A DNA stretch of 64,000 nt. Source: Ralstonia soli. Its GTDB lineage: Bacteria > Pseudomonadota > Gammaproteobacteria > Burkholderiales > Burkholderiaceae. The notes beneath the pieces were generated by a model. The model saw nothing but the letters and a program-made list of their open reading frames with translations. It did no database searches and was not told where the DNA came from. Both the position numbers and the translations under genes were made by a program. Below are positions 9,667-23,471 of the stretch, piece by piece (position 1 is the first letter of the stretch; each line of letters begins with the position of its first letter). Location: NCBI RefSeq assembly GCF_023955655.1, contig NZ_JAMXHT010000004.1:372001-436000 (forward strand), written 5' to 3'.

Positions 9667-12252
9667 ATGCACACCGCTGCCGCCGCCCCTGCCGAAGCCT
9701 CTCCGCGCGACACTCTGAAGCTCGAGCGCACGCGCCTGTTCGCGCAGTTCGACCAGCACGCGAACGTGCAGCAACTTGTCACCAAACTGGCCCGCGCGGT
9801 GGATCACGCGCTGGTGCAGCTCTGGCAGGAAGCGCAGATGCCGGCCGACTGTGCGCTGATCGCGGTGGGCGGTTATGGCCGCGGCGAGCTGTTCCCGCAT
9901 TCCGACGTCGACATTCTGCTGCTGTTGCCGCACTCCGCCGACAAGGCGCTGGAGACGCGCCTGGAAGCCTTCATCGGCCGCTGCTGGGACATGGGGCTGG
10001 ATATCGGCTCTTCGGTGCGCACGGTCGACGAATGCATCCGGGAAGCCGAGCAGGACGTAACAGTGCGCACCTCGCTGCTCGAAGCCCGCCTGCTGACCGG
10101 CGATGAGGGCCTGTATCGCACGTTCGAGACGCACTACCAAGGCCATCTCGATGCGGCGGATTTCTTCCAGTCCAAGCTACTGGAAATGCGCCAGCGGCAT
10201 GCCAAGTACCAGGACACGCCCTACTCGCTCGAGCCCAACTGCAAGGAAAGCCCCGGCGGGCTGCGCGACCTGCAGGTGATTTTGTGGATGACGCGGGCGG
10301 CGGGCTTCGGTTCAAGCTGGAACGAGCTGCTTGCCAATGGGCTGCTTACACGGCGTGAAGCGCAGGAACTGACGAGCAACGAGCGCTTGCTCAAAACCGT
10401 GCGCGCACGCCTGCATCTGCTGGCCGGTCGCCGCCAGGACGTGCTGGTCTTCGACCTGCAAACGCAACTGGCCGAGTCGTTCGGCTACCGTCCGACCACC
10501 GCCAAGCGCGCCAGCGAACAGCTCATGCGTCGCTATTACTGGGTCGCCAAGGCAGTCACGCAGCTCAACACGGTGGTGCTGCAGAACATCGAGGCGAGGC
10601 TGTTCCCGAGCGAGCTGGAAATCACGCGCAAGATCAACGAACGCTTTGTCGAGCGGCAAGGCATGCTGGAGATCGCCGACCCAGACCTCTACCAGCGCGA
10701 ACCGACGGCCATTCTCGAAACCTTCCTGCTGTACGAGCAGACGCGCGGCATCAAGGGGCTGGCAGCCAGTACGCTGCGCGCGCTCTATAACGCCCGCACG
10801 TTGATGGATGCGAAGTGGCGCAAGGACCCAGCCAATCGCGCGCTGTTCCTGTCGATCCTGCAGCAGCCGCAGGGCATCACGCACGCGTTGCGGCTGATGA
10901 ACCAGACCAGCGTGCTGGGCCGCTACCTGATCAACTTCCGCCGCATCGTCGGGCAGATGCAGCATGACCTGTTCCACGTCTACACGGTGGATCAGCACAT
11001 CCTGATGGTGGTGCGCAACATTCGGCGCTTTGCCATCGTCGAGCACACGCACGAGTTCCCGTTCTGCAGCCAGCTGATGGCGAACTTCGACAAGCCGTGG
11101 GTGCTGACCATCGCGGCGCTGTTCCATGACATTGCCAAGGGGCGCGGCGGGGACCACTCCGTGCTCGGCATGGCCGACGCGCAGCGCTTCTGCAAGGAAC
11201 ACGGCATCGCAAAGGAAGACACCAGCCTGATCGTCTGGCTGGTGCAGCACCACCTGACCATGAGCCAGGTCGCACAGAAGCAGGATCTGGGCGACCCGGA
11301 AGTCATCCGCCAGTTTGCCGACCTGGTCGGCACCGAGCGGCGCCTGACCGCGCTGTATCTGCTGACGGTGGCCGACATTCGCGGCACCAGCCCGAAGGTA
11401 TGGAACGCCTGGAAGGGCAAGCTGCTGGAAGACCTGTACCGCATGACGCTGCGCGTGCTGGGCGGCGCCACCACCGACCAGCACGCCGTGCTCGAAAGCC
11501 GCAAGGAAGAAGCACGCGCCCTGCTGCGTCTGGCCGCGATGGACGACACCGCGCACGAGGCGCTGTGGAAGCAGCTCGACGTGGGCGTGTTCCTGCGCCA
11601 TGACGCGCGCGACATCGCCTGGTTCACACGGCATTTCTACAACCGCGTCGACACCACGGTCCCGATCGTGCGCGCCCGCATTTCACCGGCGGGCGTCGGG
11701 CTGCAAGTGGCGGTGTACTCGCCGGATCGGCCCGACCTGTTCGCGCGCATCTGCGGTTATTTCGAGCGAAAGAGCCTGTCGATTCTGGACGCCAAGATCC
11801 ACACCACCAAGCACGGCTACGCGCTCGACACCTTCCAGGTGGCCGACCCGAGCAGCAGCCTGGTGGAACCCGGCCACTACCGCGACATCATCACGCTGGT
11901 CGAGCATGAACTGGCGGAGCAGATCTCGCGCGAAACCGCCCTGCCCGAACCGCCGCGCGGACGCATCTCGCGCCAGTCGCGCAGCTTCCCGATCAAGCCG
12001 CGCGTGGACCTGCGCCCCGACGAGCGCGGCCAGTACTACCTCCTGTCCATCTCCGCCACCGACCGCACGGGCCTCTTGTATGCCATTGCCCGCGTGCTTG
12101 CCCACCACCGCGTGTCGGTGCACACCGCGCGCATCAACACGCTCGGCGAGCGCGTGGAAGACATTTTCCTGGTCGACGGCACACGCCTGACCCAGGACAA
12201 CAAACTGCAGCTCGAGCTTGAAAGCGAGCTGCTCGATGCGCTCGCCATCTGA
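9667..12252 (+). CDS. glnD: Bifunctional PII uridylyltransferase/uridylyl-removing enzyme
   Basis: 861-residue nitrogen sensor that uridylylates PII proteins when glutamine is low and removes the UMP when it is high. The nucleotidyltransferase motif [15 protein letters not shown] is at residues 68-82. The HD hydrolase motif [13 protein letters not shown] lies near residue 485. Two C-terminal ACT domains start near residues 675 and 788, with a glutamine-binding role known for the family. The ATG at 9667 is chosen from family length and N-terminal composition; an upstream ATG at 9619 would fall inside the hairpin after map. Confidence 0.97.
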   Translation: MHTAAAAPAEASPRDTLKLERTRLFAQFDQHANVQQLVTKLARAVDHALVQLWQEAQMPADCALIAVGGYGRGELFPHSDVDILLLLPHSADKALETRLEAFIGRCWDMGLDIGSSVRTVDECIREAEQDVTVRTSLLEARLLTGDEGLYRTFETHYQGHLDAADFFQSKLLEMRQRHAKYQDTPYSLEPNCKESPGGLRDLQVILWMTRAAGFGSSWNELLANGLLTRREAQELTSNERLLKTVRARLHLLAGRRQDVLVFDLQTQLAESFGYRPTTAKRASEQLMRRYYWVAKAVTQLNTVVLQNIEARLFPSELEITRKINERFVERQGMLEIADPDLYQREPTAILETFLLYEQTRGIKGLAASTLRALYNARTLMDAKWRKDPANRALFLSILQQPQGITHALRLMNQTSVLGRYLINFRRIVGQMQHDLFHVYTVDQHILMVVRNIRRFAIVEHTHEFPFCSQLMANFDKPWVLTIAALFHDIAKGRGGDHSVLGMADAQRFCKEHGIAKEDTSLIVWLVQHHLTMSQVAQKQDLGDPEVIRQFADLVGTERRLTALYLLTVADIRGTSPKVWNAWKGKLLEDLYRMTLRVLGGATTDQHAVLESRKEEARALLRLAAMDDTAHEALWKQLDVGVFLRHDARDIAWFTRHFYNRVDTTVPIVRARISPAGVGLQVAVYSPDRPDLFARICGYFERKSLSILDAKIHTTKHGYALDTFQVADPSSSLVEPGHYRDIITLVEHELAEQISRETALPEPPRGRISRQSRSFPIKPRVDLRPDERGQYYLLSISATDRTGLLYAIARVLAHHRVSVHTARINTLGERVEDIFLVDGTRLTQDNKLQLELESELLDALAI

Positions 12253-12268
12253 GCGCCAAGGTTTTTTC

Positions 12269-14197
12269 ATGACGACCGATTCTGACGATTTCCCGAGCGA
12301 CGACGCACAAGACAACGAGCGGCGCCGCTCCGACCCGACCCAGCGCGCCACGCGCCCGGGCAAGCGCACCACCCTCGGCGTGCGCCGCGACGACGAGGGC
12401 AATGCCGTGCGCTCGACCGGCAAGCCCCTGCGCGCTTCCGACCTGAACCGCGACCGACTGCCGCTACGCCCGTCGCAACGTCGCTCGAAGCCGGAAGAAG
12501 GCGCCGGCAAGCCGCCGCGCCGCGATGACGATGGCCAGACCCGCGACGCCAAACCGCGACGCATGCAAGGTGACCGTCCGCCGCGCCGTTTTGACGACGA
12601 ACGCCCACCGCGCAAGTTCGGCGACGACCAACGGCCGCCGCGCCGCTTCGAGGATCGCCCGCCTCGACGCTTTGACGATGAGCGTCCGCCGCGCAAGTTC
12701 GGCGACGATCAACGGCCGCCGCGTCGTTTCGAGGATCGCCCGCCTCGACGCTTTGACGATGAGCGTCCGCCGCGCAAGTTCGGCGACGACCAACGGCCGC
12801 CGCGCCGCTTCGAGGATCGTCCGCCTCGACGCTTTGACGATGAGCGTCCGCCGCGCAAGTTCGGCGACGATCAACGGCCGCCGCGTCGTTTCGAGGATCG
12901 CCCGCCTCGACGTTTTGACGATGAGCGTCCGCCGCGCAAGTTCAGCGACGATCAACGGCCGCCGCGTCGTTTCGAGGATCGCCCGCCTCGACGTTTTGAC
13001 GATGAGCGTCCGCCGCGCAAGTTCGGTGACGACCAACGGCCGCCGCGTCGTTTCGATGACGAGCGCCCGCCGCGCCGCTTCGAGGATCGCCCGCCACGCC
13101 GGTCCGATGACGAGCGTCCGCGCCGGTACGGCGATGACCAGCGCGCCCAGCGTCGTGATGGCGACCAGCGCCCGCCTCGCCGTTTCGATGAGGAGCGCCC
13201 GCCCCGCCGGTATAGCGACGACCAACGTCCTCCGCGACGGTTTGACGACGAACAACGGCCGCCGCGACGCTATGGCGATGACCGCGCCCCGCGCCGTTTC
13301 GACAACGACCGTCCGCCGCGCCGCTTCGAAGACCGCCCGGCTCGCCCACAGCGCCCCGAGCGTGAGGGGCGCGCACCGCGCGAGGTTGAAGCGCAGGCGC
13401 CGCGCCAAGCCGCGCACGCCGAGACGAGCGGGCTGGTGCGGCTGTCCAAGCGTATGTCGGAACTGGGTCTGTGCTCGCGCCGCGAGGCTGACGAGTGGAT
13501 CCCGCGCGGCTGGGTGCTGGTGGATGGCGAGCCGGTGACTGAGCTGGGCTCCCGCGTGAAGCCGGATGCGATCATCGAGATCCATCAGTCGGCACGCTCC
13601 GAACAGGGCGAACGCGTGACCGTGCTGCTGCATAAGCCGGTCGGCTATGTGTCGGGGCAGGCGGAAGACGGCTATCAGCCGGCCGCCGCGCTGTTCGTGC
13701 CGGAAAACCAGTGGGAAGGCGACCCCACGCGCAAGCGCTTCGCGCCGTGGCAGCGCAAGGCGCTGGCGCCGGCCGGGCGGCTGGACATTGACTCCACCGG
13801 CTTGCTGGTGCTGACGCAGGACGGCCGCGTGGCGCGCCACCTGATCGGCGAGGATTCGACCGTCGAGAAGGAATACCTGGTGCGCGTGGTGTGGGATTCG
13901 CCGGAAGGCCGGATCGAACACGACATCTCCAAGGTCTTCCCGGAAGAGCTGATGGAGAAGCTGCGCTTTGGCCTGTCGCTCGATGGCGAGGAACTCAAAC
14001 CCGCGAAGGTGAGCTGGCAAAACGAAGAGCAGTTGCGCTTCGTGCTGCGCGAAGGCAAGAAACGCCAGATCCGCCGCATGTGCGAGCAGGTGGGCCTGGA
14101 GGTGGTGGGCCTCAAGCGCATCCGCATGGGCCGCATCGTGCTGGGTGACCTGCCGGTCGGCCAGTGGCGCTTCCTGGGGCCGTTCGAGAAGTTCTGA
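12269..14197 (+). CDS. rluB: RluB-type 23S rRNA pseudouridine synthase with long Arg/Asp-rich repeat region
   Basis: 642-residue protein whose last 260 residues form a standard RsuA/RluB/E/F-family enzyme. An S4 RNA-binding domain (about 385-430, LSKRMSELGLCSRREADEW) precedes the catalytic domain, where the catalytic Asp sits in GRLDIDSTGLLVLTQDG near residue 505 and KKRQIRRMCE near the C-terminus. The first 380 residues are charged and low-complexity, dominated by a 27-residue tandem repeat. E. coli RluB is only about 290 residues; Burkholderiales homologues commonly carry such extensions, which probably bind RNA. The start at 12269 is 16 bp after the glnD stop. RluB is the best match, but RluE/F-like specificity cannot be excluded. 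Confidence 0.88.
   Translation: MTTDSDDFPSDDAQDNERRRSDPTQRATRPGKRTTLGVRRDDEGNAVRSTGKPLRASDLNRDRLPLRPSQRRSKPEEGAGKPPRRDDDGQTRDAKPRRMQGDRPPRRFDDERPPRKFGDDQRPPRRFEDRPPRRFDDERPPRKFGDDQRPPRRFEDRPPRRFDDERPPRKFGDDQRPPRRFEDRPPRRFDDERPPRKFGDDQRPPRRFEDRPPRRFDDERPPRKFSDDQRPPRRFEDRPPRRFDDERPPRKFGDDQRPPRRFDDERPPRRFEDRPPRRSDDERPRRYGDDQRAQRRDGDQRPPRRFDEERPPRRYSDDQRPPRRFDDEQRPPRRYGDDRAPRRFDNDRPPRRFEDRPARPQRPEREGRAPREVEAQAPRQAAHAETSGLVRLSKRMSELGLCSRREADEWIPRGWVLVDGEPVTELGSRVKPDAIIEIHQSARSEQGERVTVLLHKPVGYVSGQAEDGYQPAAALFVPENQWEGDPTRKRFAPWQRKALAPAGRLDIDSTGLLVLTQDGRVARHLIGEDSTVEKEYLVRVVWDSPEGRIEHDISKVFPEELMEKLRFGLSLDGEELKPAKVSWQNEEQLRFVLREGKKRQIRRMCEQVGLEVVGLKRIRMGRIVLGDLPVGQWRFLGPFEKF
12578..13090 (+). repeat. 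81-bp in-frame tandem repeat inside rluB
   Basis: Five complete 81-bp units (12578-12658, 12659-12739, 12740-12820, 12821-12901, 12902-12982) are followed by a partial, rearranged sixth and degenerate copies to about 13345. Each unit encodes 27 residues made of three related modules: PPRRFDDER, PPRKFGDDQR and PPRRFEDR. Units differ mainly at a few synonymous positions, indicating recent expansion or gene conversion. Unit number is likely variable between strains. Confidence 0.95.
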
Positions 14198-14216
14198 AGC
14201 CAGCCCCGCCCCAACG

Positions 14217-14257
14217 AAAAAGCCGGTCAGCGCGCCATGCGTTGACCGGCTTTTTTT
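14217..14257. terminator. Bidirectional terminator between rluB and the convergent hydrolase gene
   Basis: AGCCGGTCA (14221-14229) pairs with TGACCGGCT (14243-14251). The hairpin is flanked by an A-run on the left and seven T residues on the right, so it can end transcription from both directions. Confidence 0.85.
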
Positions 14258-14267
14258 CTTGCCAGCA

Positions 14268-15398
14268 TCAAAGGTGCGGTGCCTGGCAGGCTGCCCCTGT
14301 GGTATTGGCCGATGCCGGCATGCCGAACACGGCCTGCGCGCCGCAGCGCGAAGCGAACATCTTCGACTGATCGTGCCCCACGCCAACGACTTCGTGAGCC
14401 TGGTGGTTGATGCGCTTGCGGCCCGCCAGGTGACGCTCGTAGCGCCAGTAATTGCGTGCGCGATCGAGGCGCGTCGGGCCTTCGGCCTCGGCACCGCAGA
14501 GCTTGTCGAGCACGCGGTGGTTAGGGTCGTTGTCGTGCGTGCCCACCAGATAGGTCACCTGGCGCTGCGCATAGCGCTTGAACAGTGTCTTGCCATCCTT
14601 GCCTGCCGCATACGGAACGATATCGACCATGCCGTACTTGTAGTGGTCGTAGTCGGGGCAGACGCTGGTGTCGTACGGCGCAAAGCCATGACCGCGCGGG
14701 CGGTCCGGCGTGAAATACAGGTACGACGATGGATTGGCAATCACGTAGCGCAGGTCGATGCGGCGCTTGCGAATGCCTTCGTCCACGTTGTTGAGCACGG
14801 CGTAGCGCTGCACGATCTGGCCACCGCCGGAGTGGCCTGCCACCGTGACGCGTTTCACGTTGGGCGCACGCGCTGGGTCGGTGACGTAGGCGATCAGGTC
14901 ATCGAGCACCCGCAGCGAGCTCAAGCCGGTGTACGGTGCATTGGTCGCATTGAAGCCGCCGATCCAGCCATCGACCGACCACACTGGCATGCCGTCGAAG
15001 CCCTTGCCGGTATCCGGCGTGCCAGGAAAGTTCGGAGCAATCAGCAGGATCTCGTCGGGATTGCGGCCGCTGTTTTTCAGCAACTCGGCGCCGGCGGCGT
15101 AGTAGTCGTTGCCGTTGCGCTGCAGGCCATGCTGCACGAAAACAACCTCCTGGATGCCGCGCAGGTCGCCGTCCAGGGGATGGTTGGCATAGACCGGGAA
15201 ATCGTAGGCCGTTGCTCCGCTGCCCAGATGCACGCGTTGCCTGGCTGGGCCCTGGGGCTTCGCAGCAGTGGCGGCGGCGGGCGTTGCGGTATCAGCCGCA
15301 GGGGCTTGCGGGCCCGCGCAGGCCGCCAAGCCCAGCACGGCTGTTACCGCCAACCCAAGCGCCCATCGGCGCCATCCTTTCCGTAGATCACGCTCCAT
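14268..15398 (-). CDS. Predicted alpha/beta-hydrolase lipoprotein
   Basis: 376-residue putative lipoprotein. A hydrophobic leader ends in the lipobox GLAAC with Cys27 as the lipidated residue, followed by an Ala/Pro-rich linker of about 30 residues. The body looks like an alpha/beta hydrolase: an oxyanion-type segment VVFVQHGLQRNG and the nucleophile elbow AGHSGGGQ (Ser), with candidate acid and His residues in the last third. Substrate is unknown; an envelope esterase or peptidase role is only an inference. The ATG at 15398 has a GGAGACG sequence upstream. An open 26-codon extension overlaps def and lacks a signal peptide, so it is not used. Confidence 0.8.
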   Translation of the reverse strand: MERDLRKGWRRWALGLAVTAVLGLAACAGPQAPAADTATPAAATAAKPQGPARQRVHLGSGATAYDFPVYANHPLDGDLRGIQEVVFVQHGLQRNGNDYYAAGAELLKNSGRNPDEILLIAPNFPGTPDTGKGFDGMPVWSVDGWIGGFNATNAPYTGLSSLRVLDDLIAYVTDPARAPNVKRVTVAGHSGGGQIVQRYAVLNNVDEGIRKRRIDLRYVIANPSSYLYFTPDRPRGHGFAPYDTSVCPDYDHYKYGMVDIVPYAAGKDGKTLFKRYAQRQVTYLVGTHDNDPNHRVLDKLCGAEAEGPTRLDRARNYWRYERHLAGRKRINHQAHEVVGVGHDQSKMFASRCGAQAVFGMPASANTTGAACQAPHL

Positions 15399-15472
15399 AT
15401 CGTCTCCGTGGTGGATGGACTGCGCCCACCCGCTCCACGGGCAGAGCGCCCTCCCGGCCCCCCCTGTCACGA

Positions 15473-16006
15473 TCAATCGTCGTGATTGGCAGGCAACTCA
15501 GGAAAGAGGATTTCGGTAAAGCCGAAGCGGGTGAAGTCTTTCACACGCATGGGATACAGCACGCCCTGCAGGTGATCGCATTCGTGCTGCACGACGCGGG
15601 CGTGGAAGCCCTCGGCAATGCGGTCGATGGCGTGGCCGTGCTGGTCGAAGCCGGTATAGCGCAGGCGCGTGTGGCGCGGCACCACGCCACGCAGGCCGGG
15701 CACGGAGAGGCAGCCCTCCCAGCCGTCTTCCATCTCATCGGTCAGCGGCTCGATGACGGGGTTGATGAGCACCGTCTTGGGTACGGCCGGCGCATCCGGA
15801 TACCGATCGTTGCGATCGAACCCGAAGATGACGACCTGCAAGTCCACGCCGATCTGCGGAGCTGCCAGGCCAGCACCGCGCGCCGCATCCATGGTGTCGA
15901 ACATGTCTTCAATCAGCGCAGTCAGCTCGGGCGTGTGAAACCGCTCGACCGGTTTGGCCACGCGGAGCAGACGGCTGTCGCCCATCTTCAGGATGTTTCG
16001 GATCAC
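15473..16006 (-). CDS. def: Peptide deformylase
   Basis: 177-residue metalloenzyme removing the formyl group from nascent N-termini. All three motifs are present: [10 protein letters not shown] (44-53), EGCLSVPG with the metal ligand Cys99, and QHECDHLQG with His141, catalytic Glu142 and His145. EGCLSVPG identifies an active type I enzyme. It follows ligA by 14 bp rather than pairing with fmt, which suggests a second def paralogue elsewhere in the genome. Confidence 0.96.
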   Translation of the reverse strand: MIRNILKMGDSRLLRVAKPVERFHTPELTALIEDMFDTMDAARGAGLAAPQIGVDLQVVIFGFDRNDRYPDAPAVPKTVLINPVIEPLTDEMEDGWEGCLSVPGLRGVVPRHTRLRYTGFDQHGHAIDRIAEGFHARVVQHECDHLQGVLYPMRVKDFTRFGFTEILFPELPANHDD

Positions 16007-16020
16007 GCCTCGTCTCCTGG

Positions 16021-19705
<3,685 letters not shown>

Positions 19706-22700
19706 TTAGGCGGCCTCCGCCATGGTCAGCGCGGCATCCATATCCACCGCCACGATCCGGGACACGCCCTGTTCCTGCATGGTCACACCGATGAGCTGTT
19801 GCGCCATTTCCATCGCAATCTTGTTGTGAGAAATAAAAACGAATTGGGTCTTGTCGGACATGCGCTTGACCATGTTGGCGTAGCGCTCGGTGTTGGCGTC
19901 GTCCAGCGGCGCGTCCACCTCGTCGAGCAAGCAGAACGGAGCCGGGTTCAGCTGGAACATCGCGAACACCAGCGCAATCGCGGTCAGCGCTTTCTCGCCG
20001 CCCGACAGCAAGTGAATCGTCGAGTTCTTCTTGCCCGGCGGCTGCGCCATCACCTGCACACCCGCGTCGAGAATCTCTTCGCCGGTCATCATCAGCTTGG
20101 CCTGGCCCCCGCCGAACAGCGTCGGGAACAGCTCGCCAAAGTGATGGTTGACCTGGTCGAACGTGCCCTGCAGCAACGCGCGCGTTTCCTGGTCGATCTT
20201 GCGGATGGCGTCTTCCAGCGTGTTGATGGCATCGGTCAAGTCGGCCGACTGCGCGTCGAGGAAGCCCTTGCGCTCGCGCGCCGCGGCCAGCTCATCGAGC
20301 GCCGCCATGTTGACCGGGCCCAGCGCGTTGATAGCGTTGTTGATGCGCGTGACTTCGCCTTGCAGGTACGCGGGCTTCAGATCGCCCGTCAGACGTTCGG
20401 CCAGCGCGGCTTCGTCCACGTTGGCAGCCGTGAGCTGCTCCGTGAACTGTTCCTGGTTCAGGCGCGCGGCCTGTTCCTTCAACTGCAGTTCAGTGATGCG
20501 ATCGCGCAGCGGCTGCTGTGCACGCTCGGCGGTCAGGCGCTGTTCGTCGAACGTGCGCAGCTGAGCGGACAGCGCGTCCAGTTCCGTGCGCGCAATCGTG
20601 AGCTTTTCTTCCTTCTCGGCGCGGCGTTCAAGCGCTTCTTGCAGGCCGGTGTGGGCGGTCTGCTCGTTGATGGTTTCCAGCTCGGCGCGCGCGTTTTCCA
20701 GCGTCAGCACGATCTGCTGTGCCTGATCGCTTGCCACCTGGATGTTGCGCTTGAGCTCGGCGATGCGGTTGCCCAGGTTGCGCTCGGCAAAGTGCGCCTC
20801 CTGCGCGCCACGCTCCAGGTCACGCAGCGCATTGCGCGCATCGCCCAGGCGGGCTTCCAGTGCTTCGAATGCCTGTTGGCTGTCTTCAAAGCGCGCCTGC
20901 ATGTCGGCGAGTGCCGCATCGTGCTGCTCGAAGGTCGCCTCCGATTCTGCGCGGATGGCACGTTGCTCTTCGATCTGCGCGCGGATCTCTTCCAGCTCGC
21001 TGTCGATCTGGCCGCTGCGAGCGTTGTAGCGCTCCATGGCCTGCGAGAGCTTGAGCACGTCCATCTGCAGCACGTGCACGCGGCGCGTGGCCTGATCGGC
21101 GCGGGCACGCACATGCAGCAGCGCCTGGCTGGCCTGTGCGTAGGCCGCATCTGCACGCACGGCGGCACTCTTGGCTTCGTCCGACAGCAGCATCTGCGCG
21201 CGTACCTGCTTGTGCAGATTTTCGATTTCCTGCGCGCGGGCCAGCATGCCGGCCTGCTCGGAATCGGGCGCATACAACTGCACCGATGAGCGGCCGATCA
21301 AGTGGCCCGCCTTGACGACAAACGTGCCGCCTTCTGGCAGCGTCTGGCGGCCGCCAAGCGCATCCTGCATGTCGTCGGCGATATAGACGTCAGCCAGCCA
21401 GTCCTGCAGCACGGCGCGGATGCCCGGCTCGGTCACTTGCACCAGCGACATCAGCGGACGCAGCCCAGCCGGCGCCTCCACCGGACGCGCAGCCGGCGGC
21501 GGCGCATAGAACGCCAGCTTGGCGGGCGGCGCATCGGCGGCAAACGCCTTGATCCAGTCGAGGTTGGAAACCTCCAGCGCGCCAAGTTTTTCGCGCAGCA
21601 CGGCTTCCAGCGCGGGCTCCCAGCCCTGCTCGATCTGCAGCTTCTTCCAGAAGCGCGGCAGCTCGCTCAGTTCGTGCTTGGCGAGCCAGGGCTGGACCTT
21701 GCCGTCGGTCTGCACGTTCTCCTGCAGTTGCTTCAATGCAGCGAGACGCGCTTCCAGGCTGGCGATGGCCGCAGCTTCGGATTGCACGCGGTCCTGTGCG
21801 GCACGGCGGGCTTCGTCGAGCTGGGGAAGCTGCGTCTCGGCATCTTCCAGTGCGGCTTGGGCTTCGGCCAAGACTTCTTCCTGCTCGGCCAGTTCGGCGC
21901 GCAGCGTTTCGAGCTGCACATCATCCGGCCTGTCGAGGCCGCTGGATTCCTGCGACAGACGCTCGCGCCGCTGCTCCAGTTGCAGAAGCGCCTGATCGGC
22001 GTTGCGTTGATGGGCGGCTTCAAGCTTGAGCGCCTGCTCCGATTGCAGGATGGCGGTGCGCTGGTCGTTCAGCGCGGTCTGCGCATCGCGCCATTGCGCC
22101 TCCAGGGCGGGCAGCTCGTCGGACTTGCGGGCGACTTCCTCGGCGGCCTGGGCGGCGCGCTCCTCTGCCATGGCGAGTTCTTCCTCGGCCGCGGCGAGAT
22201 CTTCCTGCGCCTGCTCGCCCTGCGTGTGCCATTGGTCCTGCTGCGCAGTCAGCGTGGCGATTTGCTGCTGGATGCGGTTGCGCGATTCCACCACGTAGCG
22301 GATCTCGGCCTCGAGGCGGCTGACCTCCGAGTTCGCCTCATAAAGCGCGCCCTGCGCGGCATGCATCGCGTCGGAGGATGCATAGTGCGCCGCGCGCATC
22401 GTTTCCAGCTCCGCCTCAATGTGGCGAAGCTGCGCGGTCTGCGCCTCGAGGTCGATCTGCGCTTGCGAGATCGCGCGCTGATGGCGTTCCTGCTCGCCTT
22501 GCGCTTCACGCTTACGCAGCAGCCACAGCAGGTGCTGTTTCTCTTCGCCGTCGGCCTGCAGGGCCTGGAAGCGCTGCGCAACTTCCGCCTGGCCCTCGAG
22601 CTTTTCGAGATTGGTGCCGAGTTCGCGCAGGATGTCTTCCACGCGCGTGAGGTTTTCGCGCGTGTCGGACAGGCGGTTTTCAGTTTCGCGGCGGCGTTCC

Positions 22701-23221
22701 TTGTACTTGGACACACCCGCGGCTTCTTCCAGGAAGATGCGCATGTCATCGGGCTTGGCCTCGATGATGCGCGAGATCATCCCCTGCCCGATGATGGCGT
22801 AGGCGCGCGGCCCGAGGCCCGTGCCGAGGAAGATGTCCTGGATGTCGCGGCGGCGCACCGCCTGGTTGTTGATGAAGTACGACGACGTACCATCGCGGCT
22901 CAGCACGCGCTTGACCGCCACTTCGGCGTACTGGCTCCACTGGCCGGCGGCGCGGCCTTCGGCGTTGTCGAACACGAGTTCGACGCTGGCCCGGCCAGCC
23001 GGCTTGCGCTGCGTGGAGCCGTTGAAGATGACGTCCTGCATCGATTCGCCGCGGAGTTCCGCAGCGCGTGATTCGCCGAGCACCCAGCGCACGGCGTCGA
23101 TGATGTTGGATTTACCGCAACCGTTCGGGCCGACGATGCCGACGAGTTGGCCCGGAACGTGGAAATTGGTCGGATCGACGAAAGACTTGAAGCCTGCGAG
23201 CTTGATCGAGGAGAGGCGCAC
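19706..23221 (-). CDS. smc: Chromosome partition protein SMC
   Basis: 1171-residue condensin ATPase organising the chromosome together with ScpA and ScpB (not in this window). Walker A GPNGCGKS is at residues 31-38. Two long Gln/Glu/Ala/Arg-rich coiled coils flank a hinge near residues 510-650. The C-terminal head has the ABC signature LSGGEKALTAIA and Walker B FCLLDEVDAPLDD. Length is typical. A minus-strand extended -10 (TGG-TATGAT) about 130 bp upstream (23349-23354) is a possible promoter. The 250-bp gap 23222-23471 shows a small GC hairpin and no gene. Confidence 0.98.
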   Translation of the reverse strand: MRLSSIKLAGFKSFVDPTNFHVPGQLVGIVGPNGCGKSNIIDAVRWVLGESRAAELRGESMQDVIFNGSTQRKPAGRASVELVFDNAEGRAAGQWSQYAEVAVKRVLSRDGTSSYFINNQAVRRRDIQDIFLGTGLGPRAYAIIGQGMISRIIEAKPDDMRIFLEEAAGVSKYKERRRETENRLSDTRENLTRVEDILRELGTNLEKLEGQAEVAQRFQALQADGEEKQHLLWLLRKREAQGEQERHQRAISQAQIDLEAQTAQLRHIEAELETMRAAHYASSDAMHAAQGALYEANSEVSRLEAEIRYVVESRNRIQQQIATLTAQQDQWHTQGEQAQEDLAAAEEELAMAEERAAQAAEEVARKSDELPALEAQWRDAQTALNDQRTAILQSEQALKLEAAHQRNADQALLQLEQRRERLSQESSGLDRPDDVQLETLRAELAEQEEVLAEAQAALEDAETQLPQLDEARRAAQDRVQSEAAAIASLEARLAALKQLQENVQTDGKVQPWLAKHELSELPRFWKKLQIEQGWEPALEAVLREKLGALEVSNLDWIKAFAADAPPAKLAFYAPPPAARPVEAPAGLRPLMSLVQVTEPGIRAVLQDWLADVYIADDMQDALGGRQTLPEGGTFVVKAGHLIGRSSVQLYAPDSEQAGMLARAQEIENLHKQVRAQMLLSDEAKSAAVRADAAYAQASQALLHVRARADQATRRVHVLQMDVLKLSQAMERYNARSGQIDSELEEIRAQIEEQRAIRAESEATFEQHDAALADMQARFEDSQQAFEALEARLGDARNALRDLERGAQEAHFAERNLGNRIAELKRNIQVASDQAQQIVLTLENARAELETINEQTAHTGLQEALERRAEKEEKLTIARTELDALSAQLRTFDEQRLTAERAQQPLRDRITELQLKEQAARLNQEQFTEQLTAANVDEAALAERLTGDLKPAYLQGEVTRINNAINALGPVNMAALDELAAARERKGFLDAQSADLTDAINTLEDAIRKIDQETRALLQGTFDQVNHHFGELFPTLFGGGQAKLMMTGEEILDAGVQVMAQPPGKKNSTIHLLSGGEKALTAIALVFAMFQLNPAPFCLLDEVDAPLDDANTERYANMVKRMSDKTQFVFISHNKIAMEMAQQLIGVTMQEQGVSRIVAVDMDAALTMAEAA

Positions 23222-23348
23222 GTTGTGTTCGTCTCGAAGGGATCAGAAGAAGTGATAAAGCGGGCGCCCGAGGAACGCGCCGTTACCGTCACATCAGCGC
23301 CATACGACGCGGGATGGCAAGGCGCGCCCCAGGGGCGCGGACGGCGTC

Positions 23349-23354
23349 ATCATA
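23349..23354 (-). promoter_or_regulatory. Candidate extended -10 of smc
   Basis: TATGAT preceded by TGG on the minus strand. A TTGGCG lies 20 bp further upstream, a longer spacer than ideal. No other promoter-like sequence is obvious in the smc leader. Confidence 0.35.
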
Positions 23355-23471
23355 CCATTCGCACCCCAGCGCTCCGCCAATCAAATCGCTACAAAAATGG
23401 ACGAAATTTGCAGCGTTGGCGAGTGAATTGCTGCGGATTTGTCAGCAGTTTCGCCTTCCGGACAAATTCTG

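Noticed and set aside
12578-13345. Possible CRISPR array
   Set aside because: Units are contiguous and in frame with no spacers; they encode a protein repeat.
12464-14494. 676-codon minus-strand frame across rluB
   Set aside because: Arises because the 81-bp repeat is a multiple of three and stays open on both strands; the plus-strand frame has the S4 and catalytic motifs.
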